DNA of 64,000 bases from Diogma glabrata (taxonomy: Eukaryota > Arthropoda > Insecta > Diptera > Cylindrotomidae), in assembly GCA_963693315.1 (NCBI GenBank), contig OY856188.1, positions 271,431,114 through 271,495,113 of the forward strand, written 5' to 3'. The notes under the pieces were generated by a model. That model was not told the origin of the DNA. It saw only the letters and a list, made by a program, of their open reading frames with translations, and did no database searches. Of this stretch, positions 47,480 through 58,965 are shown piece by piece. The position numbers and the translations under genes were made by a program. The stretch's first letter is position 1; the number at the start of each line of letters is the position of its first letter.

Positions 47480-47860
47480 TCGGACTAGAGCCGCAGCATT
47501 GTTACTGTTACTGTGGGAATTAGATCTAGTTTTTAGTTAGTATGAACAGCTAAATTTACGTCTACATGAGGAGTTGCTCTGATGCAATCTTAGGGTGAGT
47601 GAAATCTTTATTAAATGTTTTTCAAACGAAATGCTTGTAATTATAAATTGTAATGGTTTGTGCGTGGTGATATCGGCTTCTGCAGCCGGTACGATTGTCA
47701 GAGTCCCTGTTCTTTGTTTTAGCTTATTTAATTCCGTTAACAGTCTTATTTGCATTCATATCTGATTATTTGTACTGAACTGGTGGAAATTACAACTCTG
47801 ACATATATAGCTGAAGTTCACTGGAACAAACCTTACTTGACACGCAGTTCTCCAAAATCA
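47480..47860 (+). mobile_element. Family F element, copy 3 (diverged, shortest intron-like segment)
   Basis: The shared marks are TTAGG followed by GTGAGT (47595-47600), GTGGTGATATCGGCTTCTGCAG ending 47685, ATTGTCAGAGTCCCTG, AAATTACAACTC (47788) and AGTTCTCC near 47850. Donor to acceptor is 91 bp and no cassette is present. The GCGGCCTGC motif and 3' hairpin of the other copies are not recognisable. Assignment rests on these short ordered matches. Confidence 0.45.
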
Positions 47861-48309
47861 TTTAATTTAAGTCTTCAAGTGAAATTCGAACGTAATATTG
47901 AGTAAATTAGTGGTTAATACAGGCAAGAGACACTTTTTGACAGCCTACTTTCCTTTATGGAATATATAGGACCATAAAAAAATTAAAAGTACAAAAATCT
48001 TAGCTGAGGGACTAGGTTGTACTGCTAGACGTTACAGTGGATTTATAAAAATATAAACGGGAGACATAACGAAAGGAGAGAAAAAGTAGGAACAGTCAAA
48101 AACAAAAGAATGGCTCGCCCAGATGTTTGAAATATAAGAATTGAGAAACAGAATTCAAAGAAAAAAATACTTAAGAGAGTCCCCTTTTTTGTTATATTAT
48201 AGAAGCGCCAGGAATCGAAACTAGGATACAATAGGTCTGGTTTGCCTCAAATCCGGAATGTTTTCCGATCTCGTTTTGGAATGATAGATTGGAGATAAAA
48301 TTTATCTTG

Positions 48310-48480
48310 CGCCTAACCTGGCCAATACATTAACATGTGATGATAAATTTATGCGCCTAATTTGGCGTTTTATATAAAGCAATGAAGCATTAATACGCCA
48401 TTTGATAACAATGGCTTTTGCTTAAATATTATAATTATAACATTAAATTTTACAATGTTACGCCTAATATAATAAGAGGA
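48310..48480 (+). repeat. Short CGCCTAA repeat cluster related to the 45 kb minisatellite
   Basis: GCGCCTAACCTGGCC (48310), GCGCCTAATTTGGCGTT (48354), TACGCCATTTG and TACGCCTAATATAA recur at about 40-50 bp spacing. The CGCC-TAATTT-GGCG palindrome resembles the GCCT-AAAC-AGGC motif 3 kb upstream. Confidence 0.5.
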
Positions 48481-48623
48481 TTGTTGTATCGATTTGCATG
48501 AAACTAAAAGTAAGTTTAATATTTAAAGTTCTTAAAGTTATAGAAATATATTGAACTTACGAAAAGAAAATGTAACCAAAAAATGTAAAAATAATTATAA
48601 ATTTGATACTTCACAAAATCATA

Positions 48624-48816
48624 CAGTGGTGGACCTCAATATATTTCCTCATGTGTTGGGGAAAAGTAATTTATAGTAAAATTAAGACTGTCTGCCATCT
48701 ATCGGTTAACATTTATTGAATAATAAATAATTCGGAAATCCCAAATGTGGCATCAGAAAATGGGAAAACTAGAGTGGGACCAGTGTATGAGAGATATATA
48801 TTGAGGCCTACCATAG
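48624..48816 (+). mobile_element. Tc1/mariner-type MITE with TA target duplication
   Basis: The 193 bp element begins CAGTGGTGGACCTCAATATA and its right end is the complement of CTATGGTAGGCCTCAATATA. TA flanks both sides (48622-48623 and 48817-48818), as for Tc1/mariner insertions. It has no coding capacity and shares its interior with the inverted copy at 30259-30437. Confidence 0.85.
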
Positions 48817-49889
48817 TAAAAATTTAATTCCTTTTCTTTAATTTTCAGATGATGATACAAGTTGCAGGCCCGATTATAAATTAAAGTTAAATTAAATTAT
48901 TTGAGGATTTTTGTGAGCGATAAAAACTCAAGCAAGTAAGGAAATAATTTGTTTTTTTTTCAATTCGGAGGTATGGTTAGAAAATTCTCATATGAAACTC
49001 TATTTCTCCTTCAAACCTTCCTCCTTAGTGCCATGTTCGAGTTGCAGACCCACTTTCCACTACGTTATTCTGGCTTTGACTTTTTCGAAGTTAAAACTTT
49101 ATCACTTATTTATTTTATTTAAGTTGAATTTCTCTACTGTGATTTTAGACATTTCCTTATTATAGAAATGTTTTTACATTATATGGGAATTTTGAAACGT
49201 TGCACTTTTATTATAAAAATAAATAGACACATATGGTATCTATTTATCCAAGGGAATTTATTTTAAATGATACTCGAATGAAACGGACTTGTGCGTGAAG
49301 TTAACCTAGGAAAATTATCTAATATAACACTAAGAATTTAATTTACAAGACCATGATGGTCTAAAACAATTCAAAATAAAATTAATGAATTTAAAAATAG
49401 TAAATAAAAATAAACATAACTTAATTTGTCTTTATTGGTGTTTCGATGCTTCGTTAATAAGCCAAAAAGGTCCATTTATTCTTCACCTCTCGCATTACTT
49501 CTTTTGCAGTATATACATTTTCAGCGACTTCTTGCAGTGCTTTATTTTTCACAAAATTACTAGAATTACGTCGTTCGATCATCCGGAATCATGCTGATCT
49601 TTTTCTTTTTTTACAAAATATGCTTTTTCTTATTATTTATCAACGGGCACGGTTGAGAAGAAAACCATTAAATCCAATTAAAAATCACAAATTTTCCTTC
49701 CTTTTCTTATTAAAATTATTTTCATTTATAAACTTTTTTTCTTCTTTTAACTTGTATCACTTCAACGAATTAATACAACAATTATTAATATTACACATAT
49801 AATCTTTTTTTCAACAAACTTAATATTTCTCATTTATTTTTAAATTTATCAAGCTACAATTTTATTTTTTTAAATATAAAATCACGAAG

Positions 49890-50815
49890 AAAAATATAAT
49901 TAATTTTGAAAAACATAAAACTAATACAGATTTATTTTAATTAAACTTTTTTTTCCGACTCAAAACCATAGTTTTTTTTTATTTCAAATTAAAACTCAAC
50001 TCAAATTGAAAAATGTTTATTTATTTATATATTTTTAACTACTTTAAACAAGAGAGAAGAAGAGTTGATTGCATATATACCTAACTCGTAATGCATATTG
50101 TTGTAAACAATACATTTACAATTTATAACGAAACTAGTTTTGTTTGATTTATAACGAAACAGATTGTTTCATTTTTCCACAACTTTTTTCTTGTTTTTCC
50201 ATTAATTGTAAAAAAAACAGAAAATAGGAACCACACTTTCATCAACAAATAATCATAATATCTCATCATCTGGTTTATTGGACACATCAATCGGCAAAAA
50301 AACAACTCACACAACGAAATGCTTCAGGAAAAAATGTTAAATGAGTATACATACTTTGAGTTTTTTTCTTTTTTATATATTTCAATACAACAAAATTCTA
50401 CGAAAAAGAGAATTCATATGTTATCATCTCTTTTATTTCGTTTTAATTAAGCAAATTAAAGAAAAAAATAAAATTCGAATCGTTTGTAAGGAGAATGCAA
50501 GTATATAACAAAAACAATTATAACCTTGATGTCTCTATAGTGAAACTAAAATTAGGTACGCTGCCTAATTATAACAAAAAGTTGTTAATGAAAAATATGA
50601 TGATGTGATATCATAGATGAAAGAATGAAAAAGGGAGGATTGATTAGGAAGTTAGTCTTTGCTGTTAGTGCAGTTTTTGGCTGTTTTAACTGTCAAGTCC
50701 TAGCTTCCTGTTAACCCACTCATACAGAACCTAAATTAGTTCTTAATTTCATCGTAGATTTATAAACGATACGTGTTAGACATCACGTAATTTGGCGGAC
50801 ATAACAAGTTTTTGC
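49890..50815 (+). repeat. Family H repeat, copy 3
   Basis: Colinear with copies 1 and 2, from AAACTCAACTCAAATTGAAA through AACAAGAGAGAAGAAGAGTT, ATTATAACCTTGATGT and TTGTTAATGAAAAATATGAT to ATCACGTAATTTGGCGGACA at about 50785-50804. Non-coding; the minus-strand frame at 50123-50314 is not conserved in copy 2. Confidence 0.7.
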
Positions 50816-51741
50816 ATAAAATTTCTAGACATTACTTTTGTGTGAATTTATAAGATGGGAAATATTTCTATTCAAATGAACACAAGACAAACACCCAATA
50901 TCGAGCAAACCACGAATTTCAACTGTCGAATATCATCGATTAATATATAAAGCGCCAGCATAGTTTTGTTTATAGAAACTTATTAAAGACTTTGAAAATT
51001 TTTATTTTTTTTAAATTTTACTTACTTCAAATCTATGACGTAACCATCAGACATTATATTTAAATGTCTGACATTTAAATATACCATGACATTTAAATAT
51101 AACTGAAACAATTTAATTAATATCATGGTACTAAATAGGTTACTGAGTGAATTCAGCTTCGGTCACTTCTGATTAATTGGTTGTATGGCAAAAAGTTTCC
51201 ACCATCAAGTAATTGGACTCGATAACTGAATTGTAGGTGAGACAAAATAACTTGCCATTTAATTTTGTAAAATTGATATAAAACCAAAATTGCAAAAAGG
51301 TTCAAAGGCCACCATGTGTACCTACTTTTATACGTAATTATCAAACGTTTTACTGTGATGCAAAATTTTATTTGTTTAGTTTTTAGCATAAAATGCTAAT
51401 ACATATATCATTCATACATTTGTCTTGACAATGTCCATAAATATTATATTTACCATTCATAGCAGAAATATTTATTATATTAGTTGTTCATTTAGTAGTG
51501 TAATGACAAGTTTTTATTCAAATGCGATTGTTTGCTGTTAAAAGTTGTATTTTTTCATATTTTACTTTGCTTTGTCTTGTTGTCGTAAATGCAAATTTGT
51601 TATCCCTAGAATACTTTCGATATTTTTATTATCTATTCTATATGTAAAAATATTTCCATAATATGGAGTCTAATGACAGTGGAAAAATTCAACTAAAGTA
51701 AAAATAAATAAGTGATGAAAAAGTTTCAACTTTGAAATTGT
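50816..51741. other. Intergenic stretch, nothing assigned
   Basis: AT-rich; ACATTTAAATATA words repeat at 51055-51105. No coding signal. Confidence 0.4.
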
Positions 51742-51840
51742 CATCGCCTCAACGGCGTAATTGATAGCGTGTCTGCCCAAGGATTCGAGCCGGGCACTGA
51801 CGAGGTAGGTTCGAATCTCAACCGAAACACGAAAAATGTG
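51742..51840 (+). repeat. tRNA-derived SINE head (or tRNA pseudogene)
   Basis: An A-box-like GGCGTAATTGATAGCG (51754-51769) and a near-perfect B box GGTTCGAATCTC (51808-51819) lie at tRNA-like spacing, as in RNA polymerase III internal promoters. The acceptor and anticodon stems do not fold as a full cloverleaf by eye, and non-tRNA sequence follows (CACGAAAAATGTGAAGTGG), so a SINE head is more likely than a functional tRNA. Confidence 0.6.
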
Positions 51841-53820
51841 AAGTGGAGTTTTTTTCTGAGAAACTACAAACCATACCCTTGAATTGAAAATATTCCAATT
51901 ACTTCTTTACTTACTTGAGTTTAATTGATATCGAAAATTCAAAATCTATTCTATATATTATTTTGTTCTTATATATGATAATAAGAATTTAATTTCTTCT
52001 AAATTTATTAAAAATTAAAATGAATTATTTGATATCCTACATTGAGCTTAGCGAAGCTTCATTTCAAACATTACTACTCATCGCACATTTATTTCTTTGA
52101 AAACTCGAAATTTTATTCATAAATGCATAAAAGCACTTGAAAGACTCTTCATTGCAAACATTTTGAATTTTTAATTTCATTGCATTCATAATGATATATC
52201 AATATGTATGTAGTACTATTTCCATCAAAAGCTTTTCAATTAAGTTAAACATTAATTTTCAATTAATTCTTTCTCTTAGTTTTATGTTTGGAATTTCATT
52301 TCAAGAAAATATTATTTTCTAGTCTCAATGCAAATTCTATTGATTATTCAACCGAAAATTTCACAATTCAACAAGTATTTGATCTGTTCGTTGTACACAA
52401 AATATTTGAATTTGGTTTTACCTTATGAGAAAATAAATCAAAAATAAAAAAACGAAAACTAAAATGAAATTTTCAAAACAAACAAAAATTTTTAGTTAAT
52501 TATTATATTTGCAAATATGAATTTAAATTTGAAATGTATTTGAAAAAAAAATTAAATATTAATAAATAATTTCAAATAAAATGATTGATTATTTGTATAA
52601 TTTAATTTTTGGTTTGATTATGTGAATTGTTAAGAAATTGATTGATGTATGCAAGTAGTCGATGAAAGTTAGGAGTGATGAATAGGTTATGATTGCAATT
52701 ATATATTTAAGATGTAAACATTAAAAACAATTTGATTAGTAATATAAGTATTGATCCATCCATTCACTTAATTATTTAATTTCATTATTCAGACCACTGA
52801 CTAGTTCTGTAATATAATGTAATGTTATATAAACACTATTTGTATTTCTTCATGAACCTGCTCTGTTGAATCGTTTGATTCATAATCAAATTTATCTTAT
52901 TCTGAAAATTTAATTTCACCTGTTCTATGTGTCACTATTTCACTTATTTGATTTATACATCGATAAATCGCGTTCGATATACATTTATTTTAATTCTGAA
53001 AACTGACTTAAAACGATTTTAATTAGTTTATAGAAGAGATATACTGTAAAATTTGGCAACAAGATCAGCGAAATATTATTTAGATAAAACATAGGGCTGT
53101 TTCTATTCTAGCAATCTTGACTTTGCTTTGAAATGAAATTTCAAAATTTTTACACCATCCTGCAGAGAACCTTGAAGGAAGCTAGGTCTAGTTGAGGATG
53201 CTATAAACCAGGTCATATACTCATACTCATACCTGAACTGTTATATTCTATCATTAATCTCACCTTTCGTCTTCCAGAGCACTTTAGAAATTCCAAGTAA
53301 AAGAAGGAGGGCTAAGAGAAGTGGCATTAGAACCTTCTGTGGAAACAGTTTTGCTACGCCAGTGGTGTTTAAACAACATACAGCTCTAGCGAACGAGAAA
53401 GGCTAAAACTATTCAACGAAATAGTTTAAGTTTTCCTGTAAAGAAGGGTGAAGTGGCAGTTACTGCACATCGAGGAGATTTTCAGAAGCAGTCTGGCTCT
53501 TACCCTTGCTCAGAATCATAAAGATATTCATTCGAAAATTGGGGAAAAATATGTTGAATCCTATTATTGTGACAGGATTGAGAAAAATATGTGCAAAGGA
53601 GACAAAATATTTAAGATTAACGCCAGACATCACATGAAGAGGATAGTAAGCAAAACTGTAGGATACTTTATATTAAAATATAAACCACTTACCTTTTATG
53701 CCGTCCTTTTCGATGGATATTGTACAGGATTTACGTTGACAGAATTTAGTTCATTGAACTGTCTATGAGCGTTTATCAAGATTGAAGTTGGTAATAGATG
53801 GCGGTTCACCGTTATGAAGG
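51841..53820. other. Intergenic stretch with a weak 106-codon frame
   Basis: The frame 53448-53768 (+) lies in a more complex segment (53160-53760) just outside the 3' end of F4. It contains KIGEKYVESYYCDRIEKNMC but matches nothing I know. It could be an exon or relic. The rest is AT-rich. Confidence 0.3.
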
Positions 53821-53835
53821 CGTTATGAAGCGCTT

Positions 53836-53857
53836 CTTCATTGGCGAACCAATGAAG
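53836..53857 (-). repeat. 3' hairpin of F4
   Basis: A perfect 9 bp stem (CTTCATTGG/CCAATGAAG) with a 4-base loop. F2 has a 9 bp stem with a different sequence and one wobble-type pair, and F1 a 6 bp stem, at the same position relative to the GCGRCCTGCTA motif. Confidence 0.8.
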
Positions 53858-54497
53858 CGGCATAGCAGGTCGCGTATATGATGAGGTTATTTATTTGCTC
53901 CTGACTAGCGACAGCATTGTGATCGAGTTATAATTCCTGCTACTCCGACACAAATATCGGATTTGTACGCGAAATACATGATAACACGGAAATGAGAAAA
54001 AAGGGCAAGTGAAAGAATGAGACTCTGACGACCCCTTAGGCGAAAGAACTACGAACAGCACGTCCCACCCCACATTTACTCACATACTCTCACACTCACA
54101 CACCTCATACACGCTCGCACCCTCCAACACATGCACATTATCATTCATATCTCCATCCATGCCCACATTCATACACACTTAAAACAATCTAATAGCAATC
54201 GTATCTGGCTTTGATGATTTGTAAATTGGAACTATATGGAACGTTCATGGCATTTTTGTTCTTTCCTATACGGCAATTTTCAATTTTATTATTTAAATCA
54301 TTTACAGTTAGAAATAAATTTATATCCATAATTTTGTTAAAATTTCTTTCAATTTAGGTTTACCACAGGTTTAATTTTATGAAAAAAAGAAATGAATTCC
54401 ACGTTATTCTCTTCATCAAACTATATGATTCATTATAATTAGTATTAGTATGAAAAGAAATGTATAATAATTCCGTCCACCGAATCAATTTCATTGA

Positions 54498-54995
54498 CTA
54501 TAATTTATAAGTTTTTTTTTTTGTTAATACAAGTAATAGGTGATCATTCACAATAAATACATTTTCCGGAAATTTCTTATTCCATAAACCAACTAAGGAT
54601 GCAGCTGAATTCGAAATTATTATAAAATTATCGGTAAAAGCTAGAACGGAAGTGTCATTACCCGAAAACGACTTTGAAAATTGTCTTGCTTTTATATGAG
54701 AATTGGATAATTCGGATGATTTTCGGATGATTTTCTTAAATGATTCAAAACTACTTGTACTATTGCAACCACCACTACCGCTACCACCGCTACAATTATT
54801 TGCTATACCCCTAATAGCCGTTGTAGAGGATGATGAAGGTTCAGTTTTATTTAAATTTACTTCACGTAATAACACTTTGGTTGGTCTTAGATTAACTAAA
54901 ATATTCTTTAATTGATGCGTTTGTAATACATTACCATCTAAATCAATTATATACGCCAAGTCGACCATCTCAACAGCGCTTTTTTTATTAACCAC
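54498..54995 (-). CDS. Cassette protein of family F, unknown function
   Basis: The frame is open for 165 codons. The formal start at 54995 is a GTG, and the first in-frame ATG is at 54968 (MVDLAYIIDLDGN). Parts in order: a hydrophobic/acidic N-terminal block ending VNLRPTKVLLREVNLNKTE; a Ser/Gly-rich linker with CSGGSGSGGC; a basic stretch KKIIRKSSELSNSHIKARQF; and a hydrophobic C-terminal block (LAFTDNFIIISNSAASLVGL). A broken homologue lies in F1. Comparison with F1 suggests the true coding sequence runs further both ways: upstream the frame shifts before a 3' splice-like TTTATTTCAG (about 55113), and beyond the stop another frame reads IIVNEIDSV, matching F1. No signal peptide or known domain recognised; this copy is probably also damaged. 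Confidence 0.5.
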   Translation of the reverse strand: MVNKKSAVEMVDLAYIIDLDGNVLQTHQLKNILVNLRPTKVLLREVNLNKTEPSSSSTTAIRGIANNCSGGSGSGGCNSTSSFESFKKIIRKSSELSNSHIKARQFSKSFSGNDTSVLAFTDNFIIISNSAASLVGLWNKKFPENVFIVNDHLLLVLTKKKTYKL

Positions 54996-55204
54996 CCTTT
55001 TTGTTTTTAAAATTAGACTAAAATGGTAATATCAGAACCTATGTCTTGGCTTGGATGTGATGGGAACAATCGCGAACAAAAAAAAACAAACAGGTTTGAC
55101 TTCTGAAATAAATCAAAATGAAGGTAACCGTAAACATCTTGACGATTTTTATCGTTAAATTAATTGACTAATTTACCTAAAAAAAATAAACAACTATGAA
55201 ACCT

Positions 55205-55312
55205 GCAAACAATTTAGTGATTCGCTCACACGTAACCACCTCCACACGTCCATACACACATGCTCCCCTGCCCACATACCTATCCGCAATCATTCATACT
55301 TAAAATGAAAAG
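55205..55312 (-). repeat. GT-rich tract 1 of F4
   Basis: On the minus strand a degenerate TGTGTGTATGGACGTGTGG tract follows the donor-like site, as in F1. With the tract at 54065-54185 it brackets the cassette. Confidence 0.55.
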
Positions 55313-57362
55313 TGAAATATGACTCACCTCATGGTTTTATCCAAATCCCGCTTCCCAGTAAGGTCAATTATGTGCTCATCCTCCTCATGTTCATCAATCG
55401 GTAATCAATACTCCACCAGCAGGATGTAGACCATATATCAGAAGAAAAAAAATCGTTGGATGCAAAAACTAGTTGGTGATAGTTGGATGTGTTGGTATTG
55501 TCGAAAATGCCACGAATTGCTCGACAATCAGCATGTAGTCGTAGTGAGATTCACGGGTCTCTTCAATTTGTAGCAAACGTCATCTACGAAATTATGATTT
55601 TTTTTTGGTTATTAAGTAGTTGATTGCTTCACAATAATTTGACCTCACATAGGATATCACAGAATGTATCAAAAAAATAATGATTTACACGAATACAATC
55701 GAAATTTATTGGCTAACAGTTAATTTTTCCACAAAGATTCTTTTCACAATATAATTAAAATCAATTAATTTTACAGAAATTACTCACAAAAATTATTCTC
55801 GCAGTTATTTTGCAAATAAATTATTATTACATTATTTTGAATATAACTAATTATCACAGTTAGTTAGAACATAGAGGACTATCACAGTTATTCTAAATAT
55901 AAGGTAGTATCACAGGTGTTTAGCGTATACATTATAATCACAGTTTTCTGACATGCAAATAAATCTTATAGATTTATATATATATTTTTCTTTGTATTTT
56001 GAATAGGATATAATTTTAGTTTATAGAACAGAATTATCGCACCATATGATAGATCATTTAACAATTTAGGTAAAACATTTGTACCGGTAAGGATGCGATG
56101 TTCACTACCCGTATTTAAAATAACTTAACACAACAAATGAACTATTTTTACATTTTGATTAACATTTCTTTTAAGTTTTATATTCACAAAACAAAATAAT
56201 AACAAAACTGAATTCCACAAAACGTTCTGTACATCCAAATAATCAGATGTCAAAAACAAGAAATCGTTCCAATCGGAACCATACAACTAAGAGAGAGAGA
56301 TTAGGCGTTTTTAGCTGCTATATATAGGTGAATAATAGAATTGATAAAGCAGTTTCTTGTAGAGTTTACATTTAAAAATTATCGTTATTTTATTTCTCCT
56401 ATCAAGTAATACTGGTTATTGGATTGCATCAAAAATTGGAAGATATTTCAAGGATAGTTACTATTTTCAAAACATTTAAACCAAATATTCATGTAATCAA
56501 CATGAGTGTGGAATGAGAATGAACAACCAATTTTTATAATAGTTTTACAGTGATTCGTTAATTACTAGAAAACTACAGGGGAATAGCGAAATCAAGGAAC
56601 TCAAGTAGAAACGAAATTACGTTAAGACTGCGTTCCAATTGATGACAGATTGTACCACACATACTAAATCAATTTAGACAACTAATTTGATTGACCAAAT
56701 CAATAGGTTGTTTCTAAATAAACTGTGCGAATGACTGACAACTTGATCATATTATTTATAATTAGAATTCAGTAATTTTATAAGAGCAAATCTAGATTTA
56801 GCAGGTAATTGGACTCAGTATTATTAGCGTATCTGATAAGTACGTATTACAACCAACATTAAAATAGCAAACTACAATTGATTTACAGCAGAATCTCGCT
56901 TGCGAGAATCATATATGTATATGTATATGTATATAGCGGAAAGAAGAATCGATAATAATAAATATAACGGTTCGAGGACAATTTCTATACTGATTGCCGG
57001 ATACAATTTTAAGGTAGGAAAACGAATTGATAAATACGCACAACTATTTTAGGTTTCACGACAACAATAGCAGACGGCGGTCATGCTTTGAGTTTACGGA
57101 GAAATAAATTAATCATTATAGTGAAATTATGCTTGTGAGAACGCAGTGTGACTCAAAATCAGTGTAGTACACATAAAAAGAATTATTTTTAATGGAATAC
57201 TAAATTAGTGTAGGGGAAAATATATTAACTGAGGACTATGAATTACATAGGATAAAAAAAATTAGTTACGAAATTCGCGTGTAATGAAAACTCGAGATAT
57301 ATTATGATAAAGTAGTGAATCCATGGACCAGGAATTATCCAGCTGCGTCGTACTTACTTCGT

Positions 57363-58965
57363 TACAAACATTAAATTTTGAGAAATCTTGGTAGTAGAGA
57401 TTGGTATGTGAGACCAAAAACTTGCCTATTGCATTATAAGTTTGTCAAAAAAATGTTGTCAAGTGTGTCAAAAGAAATATTTTTATTTACTTTTTTACCC
57501 AATTTTTGGAAAAAAATAAAATTATTTGAAATGAATTTTTTTTATTATTATTGAGAATTATGGCATTATAAGTTTGTCAAAAGATAATGTCAAGTGTGTC
57601 AAAAAATGATTTCCTTTATTTTTTTAGCCAATTTTTTGGAAAAAAATGTAGCTGTTTTTATATCTATATGGTATATGTAATTGAAAATGAAATTGGACAT
57701 GGAAATTTTTGAATTTGTTATAGTTTTTGAAATATTTTTGGAATTTTGAAAAAAGTTTGTATTTTTGATTTTGAAATAATTGTTTTGCTATATTTTTAGA
57801 ATTTTGGAAAAAGTTTTAATATTTGATTTTGTAAGAATTTTTGGAATATTTTTAGAATTTTGAAAAATTTTAAATTTATGATTTTATTATAATTATTGGA
57901 ATTTTGAAAAAATTTTCAATTTTTGATTTTGTAATAATTTTTGCGATATTTTTAGAATTTTAGGAAAAAGTTTGAATTTTTAAGAATTTAAGAATATTAT
58001 TGGAATTTAGAAAAAGTTTAAATATTTAATTTTATTCTAATTTTTGGAATATTTTTTGAATTTTGAAAAAAGTTTCAATTTTTGATTTTGTTATAATTGT
58101 TGCAATATTTTTAGAATTTTTGAAAAAAGTTTTTATCTTAAATTTTGTAATAATTTTTGGAATATTTTTAGAATTTTAAAAAATTTTGAATTATTGATTT
58201 TATAATAATTTTAGCAATATTTTTAGAATCTTGGAAAAAGTTTTGAATTTATGATTTTGTCATAATTTTTGCAATAATTTTAAAATTTAGGAAAAAACAG
58301 AATTTTTGAATTTTATATATTTTTCAGAATTTTGAAAATATGTAAGAATTTTTGAAATATTTTAAGAATTTTGAAAAAATTTAAATTTTTGATTTTATTA
58401 TAATTTTTGGAATTTTGAAAAAACTTTCAATTTTTGATTTTGTGAGAATTTTTGAAATATTTTTAGAATTTTGGAAAAGTTAGAATTTTAAGCATTTTTG
58501 GATTATTATTGGAATTTAGAAAAAGTTTAAATATTGGATTTTATTCTAATTTTTAGAATTTTGAAAAAAGTTTGATTGTATTTAATTTTTACAATATTTT
58601 TGGAGTTTTGAAAGAAATATGAATTTGTGATTTTGTAATATTTTCTCGAAACGCTAAATGGAGAGGTTTATGAGCAGTTTGCTGTGAGTAGCATCTTTTC
58701 ACTAAATTATGTTAATATATGATCTGTTATAATTTTCCGACAACGTGTTGATGTTTCGTGTTAGTTTTGTAATAAATTTCTAAACAGAGATAAAAAAATA
58801 TTTGTACTTTAACAAAGAGTAATGTTTGGTCAGCGATGTATGCTGCCCAAAACTAAAAACCATGTCCTCATAAAAGTTTTTTTTCGAAAACCATATCAAA
58901 ATCCTTAACCCAGACCGAAGTCTTGATATCTCAGAGCTGTGAGATTTCAGCCCCTCCATATTTTG
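57363..58965 (+). mobile_element. Non-coding repeat family E, copy C (5' truncated)
   Basis: The copy begins near AAACATTAAATTTTGAGAAATCTTGG, equivalent to an internal position of A and B, so the GC-rich 5' part is missing, apparently at the junction with F4. It continues with GATTGGTATGTGAGACC, two TTTGTCAAAA units, an expanded run of about 55-60 bp degenerate repeats (57700-58640), CAGACCGAAGT (58911-58921) and the ATCTCAGAGCTGTGAGAT hairpin. Confidence 0.75.

Larger units (their letters stand above)
53821..57366 (-). mobile_element. Family F element, copy 4 (about 3.5 kb, cassette-containing)
   Basis: Read on the minus strand, F4 follows F1: start TGTAACGAAG (57366); CATAGTCCTCAGTTAAT; TTATTATTATCGATTCTTCT (about 56966-56947); a TATATATA word (about 56329); ATGAG then GTGAGT (55332-55322); GT-rich tract; cassette frame; second GT-rich tract; CCTAAG then GGGTCGTCAGAGTCTC (from 54035); TACGCGACCTGCTATGCCG; hairpin CTTCATTGG-TTCG-CCAATGAAG (53857-53836). 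It ends CTTCATAACG at 53821. The two ends share a GT-A-GAAG word in inverted orientation. It abuts E copy C. Confidence 0.7.

Noticed and set aside
51742..51840. Functional tRNA gene
   Set aside because: A and B boxes are good, but the acceptor and anticodon arms do not form a cloverleaf.
53448..53768. 106-codon frame as a host gene
   Set aside because: No motif, no splice or promoter context, and no second copy to compare; left as unassigned.
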